Below are positions 12,521 to 23,640 of a DNA stretch of 64,000 nt, in pieces. Every line of letters begins with the position of its first letter. Position 1 is the first letter of the stretch. The position numbers were made by a program, and so were the translations under genes. The notes below the pieces were generated by a model, which had not been told where the DNA came from, did no database searches, and worked only from the letters and a program-made list of their open reading frames with translations. The DNA is from Spodoptera frugiperda (taxonomy: Eukaryota > Arthropoda > Insecta > Lepidoptera > Noctuidae): contig NC_064213.1 of NCBI RefSeq assembly GCF_023101765.2, positions 4,464,001 through 4,528,000 of the forward strand. The letters are read 5' to 3'.

Positions 12521-12716
12521 AGTGTGGGAGAGCCATACTTCGGAATGAATGGGCCGGATCGACAAAAGTGATGCGACGGCCTCACAGACAACCAACACGA
12601 AACAACGCATGCGTTGCGTTGTGTGAGTGAGGTTACCGGAAACCCAATTACCCCGTTCCTAATCCCCAATACCCCAACAACCCTTAAATCCCTAACCCCC
12701 AAAAGGTCGGCAACGG
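12521..12716 (-). mobile_element. family A SINE-like element, partial
   Basis: Reverse-oriented copy: AGTGTGGGAGAGCCATACTT end, GGCCTCACAGA, ACCTCACTCACACAACG on the minus strand, and the CCTTTTGGGGGTTAGG block. It stops at the GCCGACC block and lacks the 5' third. Confidence 0.7.
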
Positions 12717-13926
12717 CAACTTCAAATATTCGAACATCTAAATTTACGCACATAATATCATTTATAAGTTTTTTTTTATACTACATACCATCACAATCAG
12801 TTCTAAAAATGGAATCTTCTATATTTAAATAAAATGCCATTGCCGATCTTAATTTAGGTGAATGACTTGAAAAACGTGCTCGACTGGACAACTCAATACT
12901 TCTGGCAAATGAGTAAGCAACAATCCTGAATCGCACCACTAAAGGTATTGGCACACGATGACTCTGCAAGCCGCTTTGTTTTCTTTTACAATTGTATATA
13001 AGGCACACTATTGTGTAATCGTAAAAGTGATTTTGAAAACTAGGATAACTTGCGGTTACGATATACCTTTTTCGTAATTTTTTGTTATAATATGTGTTAC
13101 TTTTAGGCTAAAATAGGTAAAATATAATGCTAAGTTTAATTCCATAATGCGATATTCACACTATGGAATTTAATTTAACCATACCATACTAGCTAATGCC
13201 AGCAACTTCGAACGGGCAATACTCTTTTTCCCGTGCGATTCGCGTTCGATTTTCGGAAAATTCTTGGATACAAAGTTCATCACCTGGTTCTAAGCTACAT
13301 CCAAAGTACCTCTAAATTATTTCGCTAAAAATGTTTAAACCAATTTTCAGCCAAATCGATTTATACCAACTCTTGTGTGATATATAAATAATGTAACTAT
13401 AACGACATTATTTTATTAAACCTCAAAACCTTGCATATAAACAATCTACAAATATACTCGTATAATTTGATTTTCCCATACAAAAATGGCTAGGTTTCAG
13501 TTAAAAGCCTTCCAACTAACAATGGAATCTAAAATACATTGTTGACGAACAATTTTAAAATTGTGTAACACAGTTTTTGCAATTACTGCTATAGTGTAGG
13601 TTCGTCTAATACCCAGCTATTAGAGTAGATTAGCCGCCTAAGTATACCTTTGAATGTTTGAAAAATTATGTTACATTCCTTTTAGTGGAATTTCTACCTA
13701 GAAATTTTAAAACGAAATTACTTTCCAACGTTTTAGAAACGAATTTAATTTCATGTTACGGTTTACGAGTAAGATTAGCATAATTTCTTAAGATTAAAAA
13801 ATATCATTGCTGATATCAAAATATATTGTAAGTAAAAGCTACCTATTGGTCATAAAAATAATTTGCATAAACTACGTTAAAAATACCAACTTTAAACCCC
13901 TTTTTGCAATCGATTAATATAAGTAG
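12717..13926. other. no gene seen
   Basis: AT-rich. The ORFs at 12614-12832 and 12781-13008 overlap the repeat or have no support. Confidence 0.4.
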
Positions 13927-14050
13927 GGACCGCCGAAATTTTTCTGAAAACCGCAACAAAATTAGTTAAGCCTATCGTAAGACGATTGAGGACAAACATA
14001 CATTCATACACGTAAAACTAAGATCCTTCCTTTTTTAAGTCGGTTCAAAA
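13927..14050 (-). repeat. family F dispersed repeat
   Basis: Contains TTCTGAAAACCGCA and CCTTCCTTTTTTAAGTCGGT. Read on the minus strand this is the ACCGACTTAAAAAAGGA...CGGTTTTCAGAA pattern also seen at 16495, 45125 and 48540. Confidence 0.55.
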
Positions 14051-14191
14051 TCGATGAAAATGCCATTAAACAACAAAATCACAATACAAAAGACAGATAA
14101 AATAGAGACGCAATTGAAATGAAGACTACTGAAATAAAACAAGGAAGAATTCCTGCAATAAATAAAAAACTAACTAACGAAGAACTGAGTT

Positions 14192-14270
14192 ATAATAAAG
14201 CTACAGGTTGCACTCGAGATGAAGGACCACAAGTAAAGGTTAACAACTCAATCTCATTAAGACTTCAGAA
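14192..14270 (+). repeat. local direct repeat, unit 1
   Basis: About 79 bp nearly identical to 14822-14899 (blocks TAATAAAGCTACAG, TTGCACTCGAGATGAAGGAC, TAAAGGTTAACAACTCAATC, TCATTAAGACTTCAGA). Neither unit codes for protein. No third copy was seen. Confidence 0.8.
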
Positions 14271-14821
14271 AATTATTTTTTTAAATATTACATAACAGGT
14301 GCCAATTTTGACGCAAATGTAGCAAAAGGATTTTTTGGTCAATCACTGCAGCGGTCAACTAGATACAATATGCTTTACAGAAAAACACTGTCTAGGTCCT
14401 CATATTTTTTCAGGTTGTAGGTACCTACACATTTTATGTACAGCTTTAAAAAAGAAACTCCATACTGTGCTTGTAGTACTTAGTGAAAACAAAAAACTGT
14501 GTTGAATAGATTATATACCTAAGGAAGGTTATCTTATATCTAATACTTACATTTATTAGAAAGCTGAAGAGTTTTTGTTTTTTAAACGTGCCAATCTCCC
14601 AAACTACTAGTCCAATTTGAATAATTATTTTTGTGTTGGATAGTGCGTTTATCGAGGAAAGTAAGCAGAGTAAAACCACATGACAGTAGCTCGTAGGTTA
14701 TGAAACATCACGCTACGATCAATAGAAATCCAGAAAAGCGGAATGAAAACGCGCGGAGGTAACTAGTTTCTTTATAAAATGAAAGAAACAGCTCGAGGCG
14801 TAACTGACAAAGAAGTGAATC

Positions 14822-14899
14822 ATAATAAAGCTACAGATTGCACTCGAGATGAAGGACCACTAATAAAGGTTAACAACTCAATCTCATTAAGACTTCAGA
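14822..14899 (+). repeat. local direct repeat, unit 2
   Basis: Same orientation as 14192-14270, about 630 bp away, with only a few substitutions. The upstream 12-15 bp (GAAG.ACTGA / GAAGTGAAT) are only weakly similar, so the shared boundary is sharp. Confidence 0.8.
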
Positions 14900-14902
14900 C
14901 AA

Positions 14903-15668
14903 TAAATTTTAAAATGGAACATAATTCAGTAAGATAAAGCGATGCTCTTTTTAGCAGAAAATTACTTATCTCAGCTGTGGGTGTGACGAAGAAAGATGGT
15001 ATAGAAATGCTTGTTACAGCAGATTGTGTTGTTTTTGTATGTGTAGATAATAATGTTTTTGTTTTTATTTAGAATTTTAATGAAAAAGATCTAATATCGA
15101 TACAAACGTTGAATGACTTTAGAAATATATCATAATATTTATTGGTTTATCCACACCCTCCTAACGAGCATGGTAACAATATATGAAGTCAGAGAAATAA
15201 AATTCAAATTGCCAAATCTATATTCATCTTCGACTCAATTTCTCAACAACCTTTAAATTCCTAACCCCCAAAAAGCCGGTAACGAATTAGGCAGGGCTTA
15301 TCTTTTGTGTCACAGTACTCAATCACATTATGGCACATCCTCTTTGTACTTGCTTCATGATATAAAAAAAAACGAAATCAAAGACCAAACTAAAATGTCC
15401 GGTCTTTACATCCAACATTTTCTCTACAAAATAGGGACGTCAATATGCACTGTATCGTTTTGACAAAGCTCGATGCAATTCGAGCTATATTGGGCTTCAA
15501 AGACAAAATAATGTGATCAACGTCAAAAGACTTAGTATGTATGTGTGTGTGTATGTATGTTTCGTTTGAATATGTTTGCATTTATGCGACGTCCATTCAT
15601 ACGAGATTGGATTTGAATCTGATTGGTAGATATTTGTTGTCAATGCGATGGTATGACACATATATATG
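14903..15668. other. no gene seen; small family A fragment at 15241-15287
   Basis: AT-rich. 15241-15287 holds a reverse-oriented fragment of family A (CTAACCCCCAAAAAGCCGG). A GTAT-type microsatellite lies near 15536-15560. Confidence 0.45.
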
Positions 15669-15669
15669 T

Positions 15670-15970
15670 AGTGTGGTAGAGCCACGCTTTGGCACGTACG
15701 AGCCGGCTCGATTGGAGTGATACCACGGCCTCACAGAAAACCGACGTGAAACAACGCTTGCGTTCATTCGTTGTATGAGTGAAGTTACGGCGGCCCAATT
15801 ACTCCCCTCCCCAATTTTCCCAAACCCCGAATCGACAAAAACCCTTAAATTCTTAATCCCCAAAAGACCGGGAACGCACTTGTAACGCCTCTGGTGTTTT
15901 GGGTGTCCTTGGGCGGCGGTGATTGCTTACCATCAGGTGATCCATCTGCTCGTATACCAACTTATAGCAT
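15670..15970 (-). mobile_element. family A SINE-like element, full-length copy
   Basis: Most complete minus-strand copy. It runs from AGTGTGGTAGAGCCACGCTT, through GGCCTCACAGAAAACCGACG and AACGCTTGCGTT, the CAAAAGACCGGGAACGC block, CTTACCATCAGGTGATCC and CTCGTATACC. The ORFs inside are artefacts. Confidence 0.75.
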
Positions 15971-16494
15971 AAAAAACCTATATACATATATGTATTGCAC
16001 CTAATCATTTAATTAATGGCACATACGTCCATTTTAATGTAAGTTGATTAGGAAAGTACGACAAACAGGCAACACCCATCATTATCAGCCCATTTCAGTC
16101 TTACAGGACATAATCCTCTTTAAAAGCACTGAACTAATCTGCTCTTTGAAAAGCCATTACGAGTCTGTATCAACACCGTATAACTGTACTAGTATCACTG
16201 CTGTCCTCATAATGAAGTGGTTAACCAACTAATCAGCGGTCGCTTTGACATGATAACATTTGAGTGCATTATATCCGGCCAATGCAGGTTTAATCTAGGT
16301 AATCGTATTAAGAGCTCATATTAATCTGGATTTGTGTGGTATGTTGAGTGTATAGCAAAAATTTGTGTATTGCAAGACTTTACGTGGTTACTGGTTATGT
16401 TTGTCGGTAATAAACATTTCTTACTATATAATTTTTTCTAATAAGGGAACTGCCCTCAGTTTTCTATACCACTTAAATTTTTTATGTCTGATAA
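15971..16494. other. no gene seen
   Basis: AT-rich; a 62-codon plus-strand ORF at 16044 has no support. Confidence 0.4.
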
Positions 16495-16655
16495 TATTCC
16501 TAAAAACCTGCTCCCAAGTTTGAAAAATACTATGCTGAAAATCGGATCAAAATTGGTACAGTCAAAGGCGACAAAATTACGCACAAACACAACATACCTA
16601 CATACCTACATACAAACAGGTCAAATTGAGAACCTCCTTTTTTAAGTCGGTTAAT
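16495..16655 (-). repeat. family F dispersed repeat
   Basis: Ends CCTCCTTTTTTAAGTCGGTT. It holds ATGCTGAAAATCGGATCAAA and a short CATACCTACATACAAA microsatellite-like stretch, the usual arrangement of this family. Confidence 0.6.
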
Positions 16656-17460
16656 GACCATTATTATTTGAAATCTCCTGTAATTTACCCAAAAAAATCA
16701 CATCACTATTTCTAAAACATTTGAAGACATTTCTAGTATCCAAAATGATTTACATGTATATTGAAAATACTAAAAAGGTCTCACATGAAACCAAGCTCTT
16801 TGTGAACTGCACTGAATCTCATAACAATTTCTGTTACAGTATTCTTGTGGTTTAAGTAAAATGAAAACCCTAAGCCAATCACTTTCTTTGTGGTATGACT
16901 TGGCTTAACATCAAGGTTCACTTGCAAGAACGCTCAGCGCTTCTCTGTTATACTTTACCAAGCGATTTTATTATAAAACCTCAGAGAAAATTGCTATTTG
17001 TTTTATATGGAAAATATTACGAGTAAATGTTATTGCTATGGTAAAACGAATTCATACTTGGTATTTATTATTATGTTTATTTTTTAGAAATACATATAAT
17101 TTTGTCAGCTTTATCAACAATAATCAAGATAGAAATTCAAGTATATAAGGAAAAAGATGAGATTTGATTTTTGATATTAGATAAAAAGTGTTTATTTTAA
17201 TCAATTTACACGATTCTTTCAATTTGCTATACCTATATATTGCTCTCCGGGGCAACCGTTTTGTGTATACTAGTTTTCTCCAAGTTAATAAATCTGCTGT
17301 AACCATAAAATCGTTAATCAATTTGTTGATAATTTTACTTTTTTTAAATGTTATTATATATAATTAAAACATAATATAACATAATATCCGTGTTTTATTT
17401 AATCGCAAAAATACCCAAAAATATAAACACGCATAAAAATAGTTTTTGTTATTTATAATG
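16656..17460. other. no gene seen
   Basis: AT-rich, poly-T rich, no recognised repeat. Confidence 0.4.
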
Positions 17461-17477
17461 TATTGAAATAATTTCGA

Positions 17478-17580
17478 CATTATGAACGGGTCGGTGAGAC
17501 CCACCCCAACGTCCGTGTAACACTTTTTCACCCCCATGACGCCGGGCTAAATACAGTTTCTGCTCAATATACACCCATCT
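17478..17580 (-). other. isolated GC-rich block
   Basis: Embedded in very AT-rich DNA. On the minus strand one frame (MGVKKCYTDVGVGLTDPFIM) and a shifted one preceded by an AG acceptor (KLYLARRHGGEKV..., to TAA) are both open. It could be a conserved non-coding or repeat-derived block, or a small 3' exon of the minus-strand gene. I cannot choose. Confidence 0.25.
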
Positions 17581-18095
17581 TGTAAACCTAATTGCTACAC
17601 GCAACAGTCATTATGACTAAAATGATAAAACCATTTTTTTATTGATTCAACAACTAAAATCTTGTTCTTACACTCATTTCTAAACAGTTGAACGCTTATA
17701 AAATGTATGTAGCGTATTTTGTTACCACGTCAAAGGCTTGCAATTTATGGAAACATACACAAAGGGCTGAGAATCTCCTTGATCGAAACAAAAGAAGAAT
17801 ATATTTACTTGAAGAACTTCAATAAAGTTGCTACTTTCATACTCAATTTGATTTGACAACAAAGTGCAGGTACTACGAACAAATCAAACAGTTTGATCGA
17901 TCGTTCCTTGGGATTTCAACGGTAGGAATAACGTAGCCTAAATGATTGAGCGTTGTCAGGATAACGCATTGTCATAGAAAAGATTGATATATTTCGATTT
18001 ATTTCTCTTTTAACACTTTTAGGGTTTTTTGAAATGCTATTTCATAGAAAAAAATAAATAAAAAATGCTTATTATTGTACTTTTTATTATACAAC
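17581..18095. other. no gene seen
   Basis: AT-rich; nothing recognised. Confidence 0.4.
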
Positions 18096-18286
18096 TAGCG
18101 ACCCGCCTCAGCTTCCCATAGGTGCAATCGTGATATATTATGGATGTATTATACATATAAACCTTTCTCTTGAATCACTCTATCTATTAAAAAAACCGCA
18201 TCAAAATCCGTTGCGTAGTTTTAAAGATTTAAGCATACATATAGAGAAAGCGACTTTGTTTTATACTATGTAGTGATACTTAATTC
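18096..18286 (+). repeat. family H dispersed repeat
   Basis: Near match to 5915-6112 (CTAGCGACCCGCCTCAGCTT start, CCGTTGCGTAGTTTTAAAG, GCGACTTTGTTTTATAC, TATGTAGTGATA end). Confidence 0.6.
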
Positions 18287-18632
18287 TCCTATTAAGAATC
18301 CTTAAGCCACAACCTCTCATACGTCACAATACATCTTGTGACGTCACTGTTCTAGAAAACGGTGTCACCAAATTAGTTTTGACCCCTTGGTAAGAGGTCG
18401 AACCGACATGTCCGAGTGAAATTAATCGGAGCATGAATCACGTGATGTAGGAAAATAAAACTTAGGAAGTTAATAGCTGTCTTAAGAGGAGACCCTTGTA
18501 CAGCATCCGATGTGAATGAGGTCAATAAAATTGTAGCACGCGTTGGGGAACTGACGGAAATGTGTTAGGATGTCGTGAATGAGAATGGTAGTGAAGATGT
18601 TTGTATGCACGGTTTACACATCAGGTTATGCA

Positions 18633-18708
18633 AACCAGTATAAATTGACCGTTGAATGTGTGGTGAGATCATATAAAATGAGGCCATGATAAACTGGTAA
18701 ATTGGTTT
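18633..18708 (+). mobile_element. CCAGTTTA element, copy B
   Basis: AACCAGTATAAATTGACCG start and AACTGGT end, middle GAGATCATATAAAATGAGGC. The right end is duplicated (AACTGGTAAATTGGTTTT). Confidence 0.65.
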
Positions 18709-18948
18709 TATATAGCTTGATAAGTTGTCGTGTATACATCACAGTGTACATATTCGTTCGTTATGAAGTGTATTTGAAAGATTTCAGACTTGTTTTGGAA
18801 CATTCAAATGTTAGAAATTTGTTTAAATTTTTTTTCGAATTAGAGTTGCAACAATGTCAGTATGTTTGATGTATTCAGCATTTGTGACAAATGTTATTTC
18901 ATGTGTCATGTCATTTCAACCAGAACATTGCACTGGCTTATCGTGTCT

Positions 18949-19062
18949 CCGGCTCGAAAAGCAGGAGTAGGAACGGGGTGGTTTTTAGTCAGTAAGAGTC
19001 TCACTCTCGCTCTCGCCTTGCCCAAAGCGAGAGAAGTCAATGAATGATTTTCCCGCTTAACA
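18949..19062 (+). mobile_element. family D LINE 3' end, fragment
   Basis: CCGGCTCGAAAAGCAGGAGT, GGTGGTTTTTAGTCAGTAAG, GAGAGAAGTCAATGAATGAT and TTTCCC: the terminal 115 bp of the R1/Jockey-type LINE found at 39957-41411. Confidence 0.7.
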
Positions 19063-19863
19063 GAGCGTCATTTCAATCCAGTTATTAAATTCTAGTATAA
19101 GTATTTTTTTATTTTGAATACATGCATGAAATTGTCGTTTTATTTTTACTATCCCATAAGATTTTGTATAGACTGTCAGATAGGATCCCGTACTGTTAAT
19201 ATTCTACATAGTATTTCTGCATATTTGTGAGGCGCTCTACTTAAGCTTTGTATTGGATTCGGGGTATAATTTCGATAAATTATACTTAATTTGATTTGTT
19301 TTAGTCACGCGACTTAAACATAGTAAGTAAGCAAAGTTTTGGACGGCGAGTTTGCGATCATATTAAGAATATCTTTAATAGTATTTTATTTATAGGGTTT
19401 TAAGGATTTTTCATGCGTTTCAATTGAATTAAGTTTAGCTTTGATCCTATTAAATATATTCTTTATAAAACGCAAGAGTAAAACGTATTCACTATAGAAT
19501 TTTATAAATCTATGTCTACCATTTAGTATAAATTTTGAACAATTCAATTTGTACAAATATGATTCACACAAAGACAATTTTAAAAAGAAAAAAATCTATT
19601 TTCCCCTTCTAGTTCAATCCTGATTTTGCGTCATATCATAAACTCCAGTTTCACAAGTCTGAGTATCTTCAAAATGTATTACAAAGTATCAATAAATCAG
19701 ATGATATTGGCACTCAATATTTTTATTAAGATAATCGTATTGATGCATATCAGTATGAGAGGCTATTCAGTCTTCACATTGCGTACTTCACTGAGTTATT
19801 TTGGATCAGATATAAAACTCTTTTTAGGGTGCTGGAATTTTATTATTAAATATGTATGTATGT
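19063..19863. other. no gene seen
   Basis: AT-rich. The 114-codon ORF at 19626-19970 runs into a family C repeat and is not supported. Confidence 0.4.
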
Positions 19864-20082
19864 ATCGTCACGCCTTTAGGGGTAGGCAGAGGCGCAAATT
19901 ATGGCACGTAATGCCACTGTACAGCTACTTTTCACCATTTGTGTTACAAGTTCCATGTAATATGGGGTGAGCCTATTGCCATATACTGAGCGAATTTCCA
20001 AACTCCGTGCTACTACTGAAAAACCCGAGGTCCCTTGCTTGACCGGCAGTCGCAACAGCGACTACTTGACTAACGAGGTAAT
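19864..20082 (+). repeat. family C dispersed repeat, near full length
   Basis: TCGTCACGCCTTTAGGGGTA, GGCAGAGG, GGCACGTAATGCCACTGTAC, a GTTCCATGTAATA block, TATTGCCATATACTGAG, ACTCCGTGCTACTACTGA and the end CTAACGAGG. Copies are at 23451, 30001, 36400, 38355 and 46826. Confidence 0.7.
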
Positions 20083-20479
20083 TTTATTATTAAATATGTG
20101 CTTAATATATTTTATTAGCAGATTAAGTGCGAGAGCGTGACACCAATCTTCCACTATTTTTAAAAGTGTGTTAAACCCAACCTTTAACGTCAGTGACGTA
20201 TTGCTTCATTTTAAAGGGTCGTGAGTTTTATAGGGTCAAACATTTTTCCATTTTTCAAATGGCTTTCGAATTCGTGAGGATTTTCAAACGGTTTTCTGTT
20301 GATTGGAATCTGTGATCTAAATTACGGGTGGACGTGATTTTGATGGGTATGGAAATTGAAAGCTTGTTGGTAAAATTGATTTTTGATAATTTCAATCTGA
20401 ATTTTTACTCATGATTGGCCAATGACAAGGGAATATTATTAATGGGCCGAGATTGTTCGAGATAAATAAGTTAAAAGTA
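20083..20479. other. no gene seen
   Basis: AT-rich; nothing recognised. Confidence 0.4.
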
Positions 20480-20592
20480 TTTGTGATCAACAAATTGTTG
20501 TTTCGGGTCTGGGTATCATGTGTATGTGAGCTTGTTTGTTTGTAAACGGACCCAGGAGATGCAGGAAAAAATCCTAGTGTGGCGGAAAAGTT
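20480..20592 (+). mobile_element. family B SINE, 5'-truncated
   Basis: GTGATCAACAAATTGTTGTT, CGGGTCTGGG, TGTGTATGTGAGCTTG and ATCCTAGTGTGGCGG; lacks the tRNA-like head. Confidence 0.65.
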
Positions 20593-20642
20593 TATAACAA
20601 AACAAAAAATCGACCTCATAAATATAATTGGTTAACTCGAGA

Positions 20643-20729
20643 ATAGTTTTTAGTCAGTTGACACTCTCTCTCTCTCGCCTCACTCAAGGCGGTAGAAGTC
20701 ATTGAATGATTTTCCCCCTTCAAAAAAAG
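20643..20729 (+). mobile_element. family D LINE 3' end, fragment
   Basis: AGTTTTTAGTCAGTTGACAC, a short CT run, GGTAGAAGTCATTGAATGAT, TTTCCCCCTTC and an A-run: about 85 bp of LINE tail. Confidence 0.65.
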
Positions 20730-21989
20730 AGCTTCATAATCTAGTATAAGCTTGTTTGACCAAAAAATCAGTATTCACTAACGAATACGTTTTGAATATT
20801 ACCTTTTAAATGTGCTCTTTACTACCTTAAAGTATTTTTGCGGTTAAGGGAAAGAGAAGTTATTGTGAATTGAAAATTATCAGTGTCGAAGTTACACGCA
20901 AACGAGAGTGCGTTCAAACTTATACTAGGGTACTATCTATCCCTTTAGATATTAGTAGTATTAGACGTGACATACAGTAATACTTTCCTTGCAAAGAGAA
21001 AATGAGTCTTCCTGAGGCTTCCACAGCCAAAAATAGGACCTAAGCTGCGGAACGGCGACACGAGACGTTAATTCGCATTCCGTGAAAAATTATCTTATTA
21101 GCAGACTTTATTAACCCATCAAAGGAGATTCGTTAAGGTGCGTTTAGAAAGTAATGTGTTGTATAATTTGTGTTTTAAAATATGCCTATTTTATTTAGCG
21201 TTGTTTTTGAACTTTGTATTTAATGATACTGTGCAATTGCAATGCATTGCGTAGCAATGTTATATTATGTTATAGAAATTTTATATTTTGTTTGTCGATC
21301 TGCCATGACATTCACAATATCGACACGAGAGGATATTTTATAACATACACACACATAGTCTGTTTCCAATGGGACAGAGACTATGGAATTGCTATACATA
21401 CCTTTTTCGCCTTATAAGGCAAGCATGAAAAGACTGAGAACTATTGATAAGCAGTCGTCAGTCTTTTCATGCATGCTCGTCTTTTAAGAGTCCTATAATT
21501 TGGCCCTTTTTAATATATCGATATATTTTGAGGCACGCGCGCGTCACTCGCATGCACGAGTCTATAATACTTTGTTTGAACTGAGATCCCATCTTAAGAC
21601 CTCAAAATCAGCAGCACTTAATTACCACTGACATACTTGACCAATAAAAGAATAATCAGTAAAAGTATTACAATAAAGTAACTGTGTTTATAAAGGTATT
21701 AATAGCTCATGTGGAAGTACTTAATTACATTGTTCCTTCCTTCCTTTTACTATAGTGCTCTTAAGAGGTTAATCTAAGGATTATGAACATCCTATATTGT
21801 TTCCTTGTAGGGAATACTATGTTCTTTATACGCTAGCCACAGAACTTATCGTAAGATCGGTAAGCGCCAACGATTAGTAATACGTTTTAATTTAGATAAA
21901 TAAATATCATGAGTTTTCGGATAAATAAATATCAAGAGTTCAAAAATGTGAGCAAAGATGTATTGGGCGTTTCGTGTTTCTTGACTATA
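20730..21989. other. no gene seen
   Basis: Mostly AT-rich. 21420-21490 has an inverted pair: AAGCATGAAAAGACTGA and, about 45 bp on, TCAGTCTTTTCATGCAT. No exon. Confidence 0.4.
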
Positions 21990-22171
21990 ATAGAGATGCA
22001 TAGTAATTCTACTGTGAAGTCATTTATTGAGTTTAAGTTATAATAATAACTTTCGTGAGACATACTACCTACTGCTGTTTGACAAGGAACTTGACTAGTT
22101 TCAAGAGGCTCATATTCAGGAGACGCATTCTGCGACACACGACGTAGCGACTGTCGCTCTGCAGCTGACAT
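21990..22171 (-). repeat. foldback-family relative (TTATCGGCT family)
   Basis: Shares GACTAGTTTCAAG, AGGCTCATATTCA and GCGACACACGACG with 59498-59640. The terminal TTATCGGCT is not intact here. Confidence 0.5.
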
Positions 22172-23450
22172 AGCTTGTAACTAGTCGAATACCTCGTCAA
22201 TGATAACGAGACCTCATCAGTCGTTTTATTTACCAGCATACACAACAAACATCCTAACTCAAATTTATAACCTATTTCATCACTTTACTTCTCAAGATAC
22301 TTCCGAAACATCCATCCTATTTATTTTTCTAAAAACAAATTCGTCACAGAATGGACTAAATGACCCAAAGTACTGCGGTCAGGAATCTTAATGGTTGACT
22401 GATACCGGCCTCTTGACCGGTGACCCAGGGGAGAACACTAGCATTTAGTGGGCCTATCAGTCCGCCCTGTCAGTGACAGAGGGTTAACGAAATTAATTTA
22501 TTATCCTCAAAGGATGCGTGCTATCATTGATAGGTTTGTTATTGTTTCAAAATCTGTCATGTGAATTATATTTTTGATAGTATTACTCTATAGGAGTTTT
22601 AGGAATTAGTTTTTTGTAAAAACTTACGTATTATATTTTAAATCAGCTTATGCCCGTAGCTTTGCTCACGTGGATTACGACTTTATGACTAATAAAAATA
22701 GCTTAAGTAATTCCTTGGTACATCAGCTACCTGCCAATAAAAGTTCCGTCCAGTCCAGCCATTTCAGAGATTATCCAGAACAAACCGACAGTCAGACAAA
22801 ATAAATCAAAATTATTATTTTGGTGTATGTAGTGTAGTTGTAGGAGTTTTCCTATGAATGTTTTGGACCAGTAAAAACTGTTTATAATTACTTCAAATTT
22901 ATCCATCTATTCTACTTCTTGGAATAACAAGAATGTTCTTAAGCAGATAGATCGATATTCGTACGAGTAAATCAATCTTCTGGTAAAGAAATGATAAAAA
23001 TTTTAACAATTTGAAAAAAAAACGGATAAAAAATCACACCCTCTATTCCACTTTCCGAGATCCACGTTAAACCTTTATCTGCGATCAAAATGGACGACGA
23101 GAAATTGTTGATTGAAGTCTATTTTTAGTTTCGGATCCCCAAGTGAAATTCGATATCTTGAGACAGAAAGGTAGTGAGAAAAACCCTGATAGCCAATTGT
23201 CTTATTTTTGTCCTTCAAATTCTATGAATCGAAATATAATCTCCACTTAGAAGTTTTTAAAAAGGATTTAGGTACCTCTATACCGTCTTAGAAAAGTGTT
23301 AAGAGTGAACTGCAAACTTCTTGTGAGTCAGTTACGTATGTACCTAGATTATGTTAAATGTTTATTATATTCGAGTCACTTTGGAGGCCTACACGACCGC
23401 GACGGCAAACATACAGAGGTTGCAACCCTTTCGGCATGGGTTGAGATGTT
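22172..23450. other. no gene seen; possible retroelement tail at 22647-22810
   Basis: 22647-22810 (GCCCGTAGCTTTGCTCACG, TTCCGTCCAGTCCAGCCATT) has the look of a degraded retroelement tail. The rest is AT-rich with no exon. Confidence 0.4.
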
Positions 23451-23640
23451 GTGTCGTCACGCCAGGTGTAGGCAGAGGTGCACATTATGACACGTAATGC
23501 CACTTTTCAATGTACACCCACTTTTTCACAATTTATGATTAAGTCCCATGTAATAGGTGGTGAGCCTATTGCCATATACCGAGCACATTTCCAGAGAAAT
23601 TTTTGAAAAACCGAAAAGAGCCCAGCAATACTTCGCCAGC
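23451..23640 (+). repeat. family C dispersed repeat
   Basis: CGTCACGCCAGGTGTAGGCA, CACGTAATGCCAC, AAGTCCCATGTAATAGG and ATTGCCATATACCGAGCACA. It ends in the GAAAAACCGAAAAGAGCCC block. Confidence 0.7.
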
